The notes beneath the pieces were generated by a model. That model was not told the DNA's origin. It worked only from the letters and a program-made list of their open reading frames with translations, and did no database searches. Position numbers and translations under genes: made by a program. From Porphyromonadaceae bacterium UBA7176 (GTDB taxonomy: Bacteria > Bacteroidota > Bacteroidia > Bacteroidales > Muribaculaceae), in assembly GCA_002491245.1 (NCBI GenBank), contig DKVO01000029.1:1-56899 (forward strand): a DNA stretch of 56,899 nucleotides, read 5' to 3'. Below, one piece after another: positions 1 through 8,030 of the stretch (within the stretch, counting starts at the first letter, position 1; every line of letters starts with the position of its first letter).

Positions 1-851
1 GCGTCGCCGGCATACCAGTTCTGTACGGTGGAGTATTTTACCTCGGCACGGTCTTCGACGATAATCTCTACTATGGCCGCATGAAGCTGGTTTTCGTCGC
101 GCATGGGGGCCGTGCAGCCTTCGAGGTAACTTACGTATGAGTCGTCGTCGGCTACGATGAGCGTGCGTTCGAACTGCCCGGTGCCGGAGGCATTGATACG
201 GAAGTAGGTCGACAGTTCCATCGGGCAGCGGACGCCCTTTGGGATGTAGACAAAAGAACCGTCGGAGAATACGGCTGAGTTGAGGGCTGCGTAGAAGTTA
301 TCGCGGTAGCTGACAACCTTGCCGAGGTATTTACGCACCAGATCGGGGTATTCGCGCACAGCCTCGGAGAAAGAGCAGAATATGATGCCCATCTCGGCGA
401 GACGCTCACGGTGGGTTGTACGTACCGACACCGAGTCCATCACGGCATCGACGGCCATACCCGACAGTTGTTTCTGTTCTTCGAGTGGTATGCCGAGACG
501 GTTGAATGTGTCGATAAGCGCAGGGTCAACCTCGTCGAGGCTCTTGGGGCGCTCCGAGTCTTTGGGTGCGGCATAGTAGCTTATGGCCTGGAAGTCGATG
601 GGCGGAATCGTGAGGTGAGCCCATGTGGGTGGCTCAAGTGTGAGCCAGTGACGGTAAGCCTTCAGTCGGAAGTCGAGAAGCCAGTCGGGTTCGCCTTTCT
701 TACGGGAGATGAGGCGTATGACATCCTCCGACAATCCGGCCGGAATAATCTCTGTGTCTATGTCGGATGTAAATCCGTATTTATATTCGCCCGAGGTGGC
801 GTCGGATATCACGTCGCTTGAGGTTTCGGGCTTTTGGGGTGTTTCGTTCAT
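1..851 (-). CDS. sufB: Fe-S cluster assembly scaffold SufB (partial, C-terminus beyond window)
   Basis: Reading down from ATG at 851-849 gives 283 codons that run off the window edge. The translation carries SufB hallmarks: near its visible end are ERTLIVADDDSYVSYLEGC, then TAPMRDENQLHAA and KYSTVQNWY, the core of the SufB/SufD beta-helix. SufB with SufC and SufD assembles Fe-S clusters in the cytosol. The N-terminal part (residues about 20-120) has the usual SufB helical region with GEPDWLLDFRLKAY. It lies 42 bases after the CvpA gene on the same strand, so it is probably the third gene of that transcript; sufC and sufD would be expected to the left of the window (inference). About 200 C-terminal residues are missing only because of the window edge. 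Confidence 0.95.
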   Translation of the reverse strand, partial: MNETPQKPETSSDVISDATSGEYKYGFTSDIDTEIIPAGLSEDVIRLISRKKGEPDWLLDFRLKAYRHWLTLEPPTWAHLTIPPIDFQAISYYAAPKDSERPKSLDEVDPALIDTFNRLGIPLEEQKQLSGMAVDAVMDSVSVRTTHRERLAEMGIIFCSFSEAVREYPDLVRKYLGKVVSYRDNFYAALNSAVFSDGSFVYIPKGVRCPMELSTYFRINASGTGQFERTLIVADDDSYVSYLEGCTAPMRDENQLHAAIVEIIVEDRAEVKYSTVQNWYAGD

Positions 852-893
852 TTCTTGTCGGTTATACTTAGTGATAACAAAAAATGCGGTGTT

Positions 894-1367
894 TCAGTTG
901 ACTATGTAGCCCAGCAGCTTTGGTGCCAGCTCTACGGCGACTGTGCGCCAAGGTTTGTCGGGTCGGTTGAAACGGGCCCTGTCGGCAGGGCATACGCTTA
1001 GATATATGTTTATGGCCAGACTCGTGAACAACAACCAGAGGAACGTCCTCATCACGGCTCCTGCGGCGCGGTCGAATATCTTGAGCTTTACGGCTTTGAG
1101 GATTGAGCTGATGAGACGGGCTATCAGGTTGCAGCCGAGAAATACGGCGACAAAGAGCACCGCATATACACATGCACGAGCAATGTCGGCGTGTTCGGAG
1201 CTGCGGTCGACGAAATAGGCTGTCACGTCGCCGCCAAATATCCGGCATACGATAATGCCGAGGATGATGCCGGCAACGGTACCGATCTGGTGTACCAGAC
1301 CGCGCATCCAGCCTGTTATCAGTGCTACGGCGATAATCGCCAGCAATATGAAGTCGATAAAAGTCAT
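894..1367 (-). CDS. CvpA family inner-membrane protein
   Basis: 157 residues starting MTFIDFILLAIIAVALITGW, followed by RGLVHQIGTVAGIILGI. This opening, with a short first helix, a GxxRG turn and a second Gly-rich helix, is the CvpA family pattern. Four hydrophobic segments are visible (about residues 3-20, 27-45, 62-84 and 104-124). CvpA is named for colicin V production in E. coli; its role in Bacteroidota is not well defined, and an envelope function is usually assumed. It sits 20 bases after the SH3 protein and 42 bases before sufB on the same strand, so the three probably share a transcript. Nothing in it suggests truncation. Confidence 0.85.
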   Translation of the reverse strand: MTFIDFILLAIIAVALITGWMRGLVHQIGTVAGIILGIIVCRIFGGDVTAYFVDRSSEHADIARACVYAVLFVAVFLGCNLIARLISSILKAVKLKIFDRAAGAVMRTFLWLLFTSLAINIYLSVCPADRARFNRPDKPWRTVAVELAPKLLGYIVN

Positions 1368-1387
1368 GGCAGACTGCTGTGTTAAAA

Positions 1388-2149
1388 CTATATGGGTTTG
1401 TGAGGAGAGATATATCTGCGTATTACAAATCCGCGGTGGGAACCGAAATCTACTGCGGCGAAATCGCCGTCGGCGTAGAGGTCGGTCACGTTTAAGGCGT
1501 CGCCTTTGTTTACGGTTCCTATCACCGAAGCTTCGCTATCGGGCATTTCGCGTATGTTGAGAACCCATGCATCGCAATAATATGTCTGACCTGCTGCTTC
1601 GGTGTATTGTTGGTGAACTTCGGCGTAAGTGTGGTTTTGGTCGGCGACGTGGTTCTTGCCATACCAACCGACGGCTACAACTGCTATGACCAGCATGAAA
1701 GTCACTGCGTTACGGAAGATAAATCTCAGTATGGCGAGTGGCAAGAATATGAGCCAGCTGATAGCCAGGGCAACTACGGCAGAGGTGTAATAGAATATCG
1801 GGCCGACGATAATTCCGAGTGCGATGGTCATTATCCAATGTCCTCGGTAGATAAGGGATAGAAGTCCAATGGCCCCGACTATCCTGAATGCCCATGTGAG
1901 GGTTTTTGTGAGTTTTGACCGTATTTCTTCCGTAAATCCGGCTATGCGGCACCCGATGCCGGCCACCTGACTGTCGAAACGTGTCCATACTCCAGGCCGG
2001 GATGATGTATGAGGAAAAGCTTCGCCGTCAGTCAAGCCGATGGCTGTAGCGCCGAAACTGCCTTGATCGACTGTCGGCGAGATGCCTGCATACTGTCGGG
2101 GCGGTTCGGAACGTTCCCATTTGCCGGTGTTAGGATTGAATTGTGCCAA
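1388..2149 (-). CDS. Membrane protein with C-terminal bacterial SH3 domain, TTG start
   Basis: About 253 residues if translated from the TTG at 2149-2147 (protein begins AQFNPNTGKWE after the initiator). The frame stays open up to an ATG at 2230, but a good minus-strand promoter (TTTG 2231-2228, TAATTTTG 2208-2201) places transcription start near 2196, downstream of that ATG, so TTG is the best start. The N-terminal 70 residues are soluble. The middle (about residues 75-155) holds several hydrophobic helices. The C-terminus is a bacterial SH3-like domain beginning YYCDAWVLNIREMPDSEASV with the typical small beta-barrel pattern ending in RGFVIRRYI. Such domains often bind peptidoglycan or proteins. 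The precise role is unknown. First gene of an apparent SH3-cvpA-sufB operon. Confidence 0.75.
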   Translation of the reverse strand: MAQFNPNTGKWERSEPPRQYAGISPTVDQGSFGATAIGLTDGEAFPHTSSRPGVWTRFDSQVAGIGCRIAGFTEEIRSKLTKTLTWAFRIVGAIGLLSLIYRGHWIMTIALGIIVGPIFYYTSAVVALAISWLIFLPLAILRFIFRNAVTFMLVIAVVAVGWYGKNHVADQNHTYAEVHQQYTEAAGQTYYCDAWVLNIREMPDSEASVIGTVNKGDALNVTDLYADGDFAAVDFGSHRGFVIRRYISPHKPI

Positions 2150-2200
2150 GAGATAGAAATATGATAATCTGTGGGGGCATAACCTCCCGTTTGTCTGATG

Positions 2201-2231
2201 CAAAATTACTGAAAATAATCCTATCGGCAAA
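2201..2231 (-). promoter_or_regulatory. Bacteroidota-type promoter for the SH3-cvpA-sufB operon
   Basis: On the minus strand a -33 element TTTG (2231-2228) and a -7 element TAATTTTG (2208-2201) are separated by 19 bases, matching the known Bacteroidota primary sigma consensus. Start of transcription would be near 2196, leaving about 47 bases before the TTG start. Confidence 0.7.
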
Positions 2232-2308
2232 ATCGATATATCTGTAGAGATTAAAAGATAAGAGGCTTTCGATTTCGTGTTAACGGTTGTTAAGTGTTGC
2301 GGCAGTCA

Positions 2309-2340
2309 TTTGCCTTAGTCGACAAATTTCAGTAACTTTG
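2309..2340 (+). promoter_or_regulatory. Bacteroidota-type promoter for the ptuAB-like cassette
   Basis: TTTG at 2309-2312 and TAACTTTG at 2333-2340, 20 bases apart, fit the Bacteroidota consensus. The expected transcript start near 2345 leaves about 23 bases before the ATG at 2368 and excludes the longer reading from a TTG at 2287. It is divergent from the SH3 operon promoter about 80 bases away. Confidence 0.75.
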
Positions 2341-2367
2341 AGACCAAATATTCCCCGGCGGCAAAAT

Positions 2368-3591
2368 ATGTATATACACAAATTAGATTTAAAAAATATC
2401 GGGCCATTTAAGGAAGCTCATCTCGAGTTTGCCTGTAAGTTTCCAAAGGAGCCTGATGCTGTTGTAAGTCCTGTTACGATGATAACAGGGCTTAACGGCG
2501 CCGGTAAATCGATAGTCATCGACGCTATCAGGGTGGCTCTTGGTTCTGGTGTAGTGGAGCGAAACATTATCGCTAATGACGATGACTTCAACATTGGGCT
2601 GGAGATTGAACGGGATGGTGTGTCTGCCTCATATTCGACTTCCAGTTTTTCTGATGGTGCTGTAAAGTGGGTTGATTACATGAATATCAATAGGATATTC
2701 ATGTATGGATACGAAGATCATACGACTCCGGCCAATTGGGTGCTCGATTATTGGTCTTCTTCGCCGGCGGTAGATTCATTCAAGATAAGTTCGTTGACCC
2801 AGTTGAAGCATAGGGAAGCCTTGAAAGATGTTCTTGTAGGGTACCGTCGTAATTTCGACGTGTCGAATTTCTTATGCAATATCGACTACCTGCGCACCAG
2901 TGATGTGGCAGAGGAAAAAGCATTAGGGTCGTTTGTTTTCGAAAAAATTAAACAGATAATAGACAGTTGTCTTGATAACGGAGAGTTTAAATATATCCGA
3001 AGGTCTGACCTGCAGCCGATTGTAGAGCAGAACGGACATGAAATCACGCTTGAGAAGCTGAGCAGTGGAAACATATTCCTAATCGGGCATATGATGTCGC
3101 TGTTGAGCAAAATGTATTCTCTTGCCGTGTTGCGCGGTACTCCCGTAGGTGAGATGCTTGATACCCCGGGAGTTCTTTTGGCTGATGAAATCGAAAACCA
3201 TCTGCATCCGAGCTGGCAGAAAAAGGTGGCGAGTATCGTACGGCAGATATTTCCTAACATTCAGATTATACTCACGACTCATTCTCCTTTCGTGTTGTCG
3301 AGCGTGGATGGGGCTAAAATTTATACCTGCAAGCCGTATCCCGGAGGCAGTGAGGTTGTAGATGAAACTGAAATGTATAGCACTATGCCGGTCGATCAGA
3401 TACTTTCAAGCGAGGCTTTTGATGTAAACCCTTTCAATAAGGAGATAAGCGAAATCATGCAAAAGCGTAAGGACGCTATCGCCGACGGCCGAGTTGACGA
3501 AGCTGATGAACTTGCCCGTGAGTTAATGGCGCGAAATCCGTTCTATTTCGATTACCTAAAGGTTAATCTACCCGAAGATGAGGCACATTGA
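2368..3591 (+). CDS. ptuA: AAA/ABC-type ATPase, PtuA-like (Septu-like defence system)
   Basis: 407 residues from ATG 2368, chosen because the promoter lies just upstream. The start MYIHKLDLKNIGPFKEAHLE is typical of SMC/RecF-like and AAA_21 ATPases. Walker A GLNGAGKS is at 41-48, an ABC-signature-like LSSGN at 231-235, Walker B LLADEIENHLHP around 270-281, and a switch His in TTHSPF at 305. The C-terminus is helical and charged. Length and layout match PtuA, the ATPase of Septu anti-phage systems, in which the ATPase complexes with an HNH nuclease. The next gene overlaps by 14 bases and encodes that nuclease type. Reading by eye, codon use is more AT-rich than in hppA next door, consistent with transfer. 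Other ATPase+HNH systems cannot be excluded, so the Septu label is moderate. Confidence 0.75.
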   Translation: MYIHKLDLKNIGPFKEAHLEFACKFPKEPDAVVSPVTMITGLNGAGKSIVIDAIRVALGSGVVERNIIANDDDFNIGLEIERDGVSASYSTSSFSDGAVKWVDYMNINRIFMYGYEDHTTPANWVLDYWSSSPAVDSFKISSLTQLKHREALKDVLVGYRRNFDVSNFLCNIDYLRTSDVAEEKALGSFVFEKIKQIIDSCLDNGEFKYIRRSDLQPIVEQNGHEITLEKLSSGNIFLIGHMMSLLSKMYSLAVLRGTPVGEMLDTPGVLLADEIENHLHPSWQKKVASIVRQIFPNIQIILTTHSPFVLSSVDGAKIYTCKPYPGGSEVVDETEMYSTMPVDQILSSEAFDVNPFNKEISEIMQKRKDAIADGRVDEADELARELMARNPFYFDYLKVNLPEDEAH

Positions 3592-4243
3592 AAGATTGGC
3601 GAAACCTCAGATATTGGCGGAGAAAGGTGCTGTATGGCTCGAGAAGTTTCTTATCTCGGGTGCAAAGCGACCGCCATCGAAGCAGTATGCCCATCCGCAG
3701 ATTGTCGAACGGTTGTTCGGAATGTCTTTTGGTAAGTGTTTTTATTGTGAGACCTTGGTAAATGCTGAAGAACACGAAGTCGACCACTTTATAGATGTGA
3801 CAGTCGATCCCGATAAAGCTTTCGAGTGGGAAAACCTGTATTTTTCGTGTCCTAAATGTAATCGGGGAAAGCCCGACCATAGATGTATCCCTGTCGAGAC
3901 TACGCTTGATCCTTGTCGGAACACAGATGAAGAAATTCAGGCTGGTATAACATTCGTCGATGAGCAGATATTACCGGCTGCTGGATCGGCTGTCGGTACT
4001 AATACTATACGGAAATATAAATTGAACCGTCCGACCCTTGACCTGTTGAGGTCGAAATGCCTTATACATATTTCAAAGAAATTGGACGGAATATTGGGGT
4101 CTCTTGTTGATGAAGGTCGAACCGAACTTAATGACGAAGAGAAACTTCAACTTAAAAACCTTATGCAGCCGGCGGCGCCGTTTAGCCTCATGGCTTCGAT
4201 ATACATAACAAAATGGCTTAGGAAACACAAATTTAATCTTTAA
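3578..4243 (+). CDS. ptuB: HNH endonuclease, PtuB-like (Septu-like defence system)
   Basis: 221 residues. ATG at 3578 overlaps the end of the ATPase by 14 bases, implying translational coupling. The HNH core is clear: CFYC (Cys54, Cys57), EVDH (Asp69-His70), WENLYF (Asn86) and CPKCNRGK (Cys91, Cys94, Asn95, Lys98). The two CxxC pairs should bind a structural zinc, and His70/Asn86 lie in the beta-beta-alpha metal nuclease fold. Septu PtuB proteins have this size and an HNH domain and act as the nuclease that blocks phage once the ATPase senses infection (family knowledge). The helical C-terminal half, residues about 125-221, is not recognised beyond that. No other defence genes flank it. Confidence 0.78.
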   Translation: MRHIERLAKPQILAEKGAVWLEKFLISGAKRPPSKQYAHPQIVERLFGMSFGKCFYCETLVNAEEHEVDHFIDVTVDPDKAFEWENLYFSCPKCNRGKPDHRCIPVETTLDPCRNTDEEIQAGITFVDEQILPAAGSAVGTNTIRKYKLNRPTLDLLRSKCLIHISKKLDGILGSLVDEGRTELNDEEKLQLKNLMQPAAPFSLMASIYITKWLRKHKFNL

Positions 4244-4260
4244 TCTAATACCAAATCAAA

Positions 4261-6453
4261 ATGAATGATCCAGTATTCTGGCTTGTGCCGGCGTCGGCAA
4301 TTGTGGCGCTTTTTCTTGCGTGGTATTTCTACCGCGAGATGTTGCGTCAGAGCGAAGGCACCGACACGATGAAGCGAATTGCTTCCCATGTGCGCAAGGG
4401 CGCCATGTCTTATCTCAAACAACAGTATAAAATCGTCGGCTGGGTTTTTGCGGCTCTCGTTGTACTTTTCGCTGTAATGGCTTACGGCTTTCAGCTGCAG
4501 AATGCCTGGGTGCCAGTGGCATTTCTTACCGGCGGCTTCTTCTCGGGCCTTTCAGGCTTCCTTGGAATGAAGACGGCTACCTATGCCTCTGCACGTACTG
4601 CTAATGCCGCCCGAAACTCGCTCAACAGCGGTCTGCGCGTGGCTTTCCGTTCCGGTGCAGTGATGGGTCTTGTGGTTGTTGGACTCGGTCTTATCGACAT
4701 CTCCTTCTGGTATCTGTTGCTCAACTGGCTTGTAGACCTTCAGGGTACGGCTAAACTTGCCATGATCACCACCACCATGCTCACTTTCGGCATGGGTGCG
4801 TCGACCCAGGCCTTGTTTGCCCGTGTAGGTGGCGGTATCTATACCAAGGCCGCTGATGTAGGCGCCGACCTCGTCGGCAAGGTTGAGGCCGGAATACCTG
4901 AAGATGATCCCCGTAACCCTGCCACTATCGCCGATAATGTTGGCGACAACGTGGGTGACGTAGCCGGTATGGGCGCCGACCTCTATGAGTCGTATTGCGG
5001 CTCGATTTTGGCCACCTCAGCTCTCGGCGCTGCTGCGTATCTGCTGTCGGGCGATGAAGTGATGCAATACAAGGCCGTCGTAGCCCCGATGCTGATTGCA
5101 GCCGTAGGCATACTCCTGTCGATACTTGGCATCTTCTGTGTGCGTACTAAAGAAAACGCCACTATCAAACAACTGCTTGGTTCTCTGTCGTTAGGCACAA
5201 ACCTCAGTTCGGTGCTTATCGTGGCTGCCACTTTCCTTATCCTGTGGCTTCTCGGGCTTGAGAACTGGGCTTTGATAAGCTGTTCGGTTGTCGTTGGTCT
5301 GCTTGTTGGCATCGTCATCGGCCGCTCTACCGAATATTATACCTCGCAATCGTATAAGCCTACCAAGAAACTTGCCGAAAGTGGCACTACCGGTCCGGCT
5401 ACAGTCATCATATCAGGTGTAGGCCTCGGTATGGTTTCCACTGCTGTTCCCGTAATCGCTGTTGTTGCCGGTATCATATTGAGCTATTGGTTCGCCTCGG
5501 GCCTTGATTTCTCAAACGTTGCTATGGGTCTCTATGGCATCGGCATCGCTGCTGTAGGTATGTTGTCGACACTTGGCATCACTCTCGCTACCGACGCTTA
5601 CGGTCCTATCGCCGACAACGCCGGTGGTAATGCTGAGATGAGCGGCCTCGGTCCTGACGTGCGCCGCCGCACCGATGCTCTCGATTCGCTTGGTAATACC
5701 ACCGCGGCTACCGGCAAGGGTTTCGCTATCGGCTCAGCAGCCCTCACAGGCCTGGCTCTGCTCGCATCATATATCGAGGAGATACGTATCGGCCTCGAAC
5801 GTCTTGGCGAGACCTTTATTCAGATTGGTGACAGGTCAGTGCATATCCACGAAATGTCGTTCCTCGACTTTATGACCTACTATGAAGTCAATCTTATGAG
5901 CCCCAAGGTACTTTCGGGTATGTTTATCGGTTCTATGATGGCATTCCTCTTCTGCGGTCTCACGATGAATGCTGTTGGCCGCGCAGCACAGCATATGGTT
6001 GAGGAAGTGCGCCGCCAGTTCCGCGAAATCAAAGGTATCCTCGAAGGCAAGGCTGAGCCCGATTATGCACGGTGCGTGCAGATTTCGACCAAAGGAGCTC
6101 AGCGCGAGATGGTGTTCCCCTCTTTGCTTGCTATCGTGGCTCCGATTGTGACCGGTCTTATTTTCGGCGTCCCCGGTGTTCTTGGTCTGCTCGTTGGTGG
6201 TCTTAGCGCAGGTTTCGTTCTTGCCATCTTTATGGCCAATTCTGGCGGTGCCTGGGATAATGCCAAGAAATTTGTCGAGGAAGGCAATTTCGGAGGTAAG
6301 GGCAGCGAAGTGCATAAAGCAACTGTTGTGGGCGACACCGTCGGTGACCCGTTCAAAGATACTTCCGGCCCATCGCTCAATATTCTCATCAAGCTCATGT
6401 CGATGGTATCCATCGTCATGGCTGGTCTGACTGTGAGCTGGAGTCTCTTCTGA
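4261..6453 (+). CDS. hppA: Membrane-bound ion-pumping pyrophosphatase
   Basis: 730 residues, a full-length membrane pyrophosphatase with about 16 membrane helices. It couples PPi hydrolysis to Na+ and/or H+ export across the inner membrane. Visible signatures are the D-x7-K-x-E motif (Asp199, Lys207, Glu209), DDPRNPATIADNVGDNVGD (about 215-233) and a second acidic cluster at TVVGDTVGDPFKDTSGPS near the C-terminus. At the K+-dependence site GNTTAATGKG the residues are Ala482 and Gly485, the pair known from K+-dependent enzymes; the K+-independent type has Lys/Thr. Bacteroides enzymes of this class can pump both Na+ and H+, so that is likely here (inference). It begins only 17 bases after the nuclease gene, with no obvious TAnnTTTG promoter in that gap. 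Confidence 0.96.
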   Translation: MNDPVFWLVPASAIVALFLAWYFYREMLRQSEGTDTMKRIASHVRKGAMSYLKQQYKIVGWVFAALVVLFAVMAYGFQLQNAWVPVAFLTGGFFSGLSGFLGMKTATYASARTANAARNSLNSGLRVAFRSGAVMGLVVVGLGLIDISFWYLLLNWLVDLQGTAKLAMITTTMLTFGMGASTQALFARVGGGIYTKAADVGADLVGKVEAGIPEDDPRNPATIADNVGDNVGDVAGMGADLYESYCGSILATSALGAAAYLLSGDEVMQYKAVVAPMLIAAVGILLSILGIFCVRTKENATIKQLLGSLSLGTNLSSVLIVAATFLILWLLGLENWALISCSVVVGLLVGIVIGRSTEYYTSQSYKPTKKLAESGTTGPATVIISGVGLGMVSTAVPVIAVVAGIILSYWFASGLDFSNVAMGLYGIGIAAVGMLSTLGITLATDAYGPIADNAGGNAEMSGLGPDVRRRTDALDSLGNTTAATGKGFAIGSAALTGLALLASYIEEIRIGLERLGETFIQIGDRSVHIHEMSFLDFMTYYEVNLMSPKVLSGMFIGSMMAFLFCGLTMNAVGRAAQHMVEEVRRQFREIKGILEGKAEPDYARCVQISTKGAQREMVFPSLLAIVAPIVTGLIFGVPGVLGLLVGGLSAGFVLAIFMANSGGAWDNAKKFVEEGNFGGKGSEVHKATVVGDTVGDPFKDTSGPSLNILIKLMSMVSIVMAGLTVSWSLF

Positions 6454-6477
6454 TAACTGATCCACATATAAATAAAG

Positions 6478-6507
6478 CACAGCGCCGGGCATCAGCTCGG
6501 CGCTGTG
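6478..6507. terminator. Bidirectional intrinsic terminator between hppA and esterase gene
   Basis: A perfect 10-base inverted repeat, CACAGCGCCG (6478-6487) and CGGCGCTGTG (6498-6507), with a 10-base loop. It lies between the convergent hppA and esterase genes. A T-rich run follows on the minus strand (CTTTATTTAT), and T-rich sequence follows later on the plus strand, so it may stop both transcripts. Confidence 0.8.
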
Positions 6508-6528
6508 TAGTTGTTGTAATAATATTTT

Positions 6529-7455
6529 TTACATATTTGCTTTTATGTAGTCGGCGATAGTAAATGCCGGAGGCGAGGTGAGTGCTGCGCCTGGCTTTGA
6601 TACTGTGGCGTTGATGCTGAGGCGTTCTTTCCCGGCGGCAACACGCTTGATGAAGCCGAGGATGTCGTAAAGATTGTCGGTCATGGGCGATACGGCTATA
6701 CTGTGGTCGGCTCCGGCAAAGGTGAAGAACTCGCAAGGAACAGCTTTATCGGCCAGCGACGAAGCCACTGTTTTCGACCCGTTGAAGTTATACGGATATG
6801 CCGACAAGATGGAGTAGGGTACATTCCTGTCAAAATCACCGTGGAAGAGTTGCATGGGGCAAGGCTCTGTGCTCCATGACAGGGAGCCGACGCTGAATAT
6901 GGCTCCGGCGAAGCAGACTGTGCCGGCATAATTGAACCCTTGAGGGAAGATGCCCGTTGTCTGGCCGTTGCAGATGCCGTATTCAGCCTGTAGGGCTGTG
7001 ATAGCTCCTGCGCTTGAACCGGAGGCAATTATCTTGGAGGGGTCTACTTTTAGCTCTCCGGCATTCACAAGTATATAGGCCGTGGCGGAATAAAAGTCGG
7101 TTACAGCTTCAGTGATAGCTCCCGACAGAGCCTGAGCGAAGCCTTCAGGTGATGTAAGCAATTTTGGGTCTTTTGCCAGCGAAGTGCGGTAGTCGGTGGA
7201 GATGGCCACTACACCATTATCGGCGAGGAAGTTGAAGTACTCGATATATTGTTTGTCGTTGCGTGTTCCGCTTGTGAAGCCGCCCCCAAAGGCGAAAAGT
7301 ACGGCCGGGTGGGCAGATACAGTGTCGGCAGGCATGTATACGTCCATGCGCAGGGTGTCACCGTCGGTTACGGCAAAATCGTATGTCTTGGGTTCGACAG
7401 CGAGGCAGTCGAGCGCAAGGCCGGCAATAGCGGCCAATGAAAAAAGATATTTCAT
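6529..7455 (-). CDS. Exported alpha/beta-hydrolase (carboxylesterase-like)
   Basis: 308 residues with an N-terminal signal sequence (MKYLFSLAAIAGLALDCLA); it is unclear whether Cys17 is lipidated. An alpha/beta hydrolase fold is shown by an oxyanion-hole motif FGGGF (56-60), the nucleophile elbow GSSAG with Ser148, a likely acid in HGDFD (207-209) and His251 in AGADHS. This matches the BD-FAE/esterase-lipase class that deacylates carbohydrates or small esters. The substrate cannot be read from sequence. It lies 70 bases downstream of the proline-rich lipoprotein on the same strand and may be co-transcribed. The gene ends at a shared terminator with hppA. Confidence 0.85.
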   Translation of the reverse strand: MKYLFSLAAIAGLALDCLAVEPKTYDFAVTDGDTLRMDVYMPADTVSAHPAVLFAFGGGFTSGTRNDKQYIEYFNFLADNGVVAISTDYRTSLAKDPKLLTSPEGFAQALSGAITEAVTDFYSATAYILVNAGELKVDPSKIIASGSSAGAITALQAEYGICNGQTTGIFPQGFNYAGTVCFAGAIFSVGSLSWSTEPCPMQLFHGDFDRNVPYSILSAYPYNFNGSKTVASSLADKAVPCEFFTFAGADHSIAVSPMTDNLYDILGFIKRVAAGKERLSINATVSKPGAALTSPPAFTIADYIKANM

Positions 7456-7525
7456 TTCTATGTGGGTTGATGGATATATTTCGGATTACTAACGGGATGA
7501 GGCCGTAAAAGTTGTGTCGGGCAGA

Positions 7526-7942
7526 TTATTTTGACGGATTGTCGCGAGGTATGGTGCCGGGACGTACGTTAGGTCCTGGGTTCCACCCGATACCGTTTGG
7601 CCCTAATGGTTTTGTTTCTGTCGGCCTTTGTTGTGGCGGACGTACCTGAGGCGGACGCGAGATCTGTGGAGGTCGCGGTGTCTGCGATGGGCGGTTGCCG
7701 GGAATTACTATTGAGCCGGGGCCGTTACCGACTAATGGCGGAGCCGGCCTGGGTGGTCGGTAGATTGGTCCATAGTCCCACAAAGGATTGTTCCAGTAAT
7801 TATCGTAGGGATATCCGCTCGGATACCAGTAAGTGTCGGGGCCGGCTGTGGCATTATAGTCGACACCGAAACCGAGGTCGGCACAAGAGGTGGTGCCGAA
7901 GAGGCCGATGCATACAGCCGATATTGCGAGGAGATTTTTCAT
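7526..7942 (-). CDS. Small proline-rich lipoprotein, function unknown
   Basis: 138 residues. The start MKNLLAISAVCIGLFGTTSC ends in a lipobox-like Cys20, so export and lipidation are likely. The mature part has an aromatic stretch (YWYPSGYPYDNYWNNPLWDYG, residues about 38-58) and then a Pro/Arg-rich tail of PPR, RPP and RPPQ units up to the end. No enzymatic motif is present. Such low-complexity lipoproteins are common in Bacteroidales and may span or coat the cell wall (inference). It precedes the esterase gene on the minus strand and diverges from rsgA. Confidence 0.65.
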   Translation of the reverse strand: MKNLLAISAVCIGLFGTTSCADLGFGVDYNATAGPDTYWYPSGYPYDNYWNNPLWDYGPIYRPPRPAPPLVGNGPGSIVIPGNRPSQTPRPPQISRPPQVRPPQQRPTETKPLGPNGIGWNPGPNVRPGTIPRDNPSK

Positions 7943-8030
7943 ACTTGAACGTTTTAATATACCTTAATAACAAATGAGAGTGCAAAAAGGCTCGGTATGT
8001 TGTTTTTATTTGTAACTTTACACCCTGAAA

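Noticed and set aside
2137..2180. ATG at 2180 as start of the SH3 protein
   Set aside because: It is out of frame and closes after about 16 codons.
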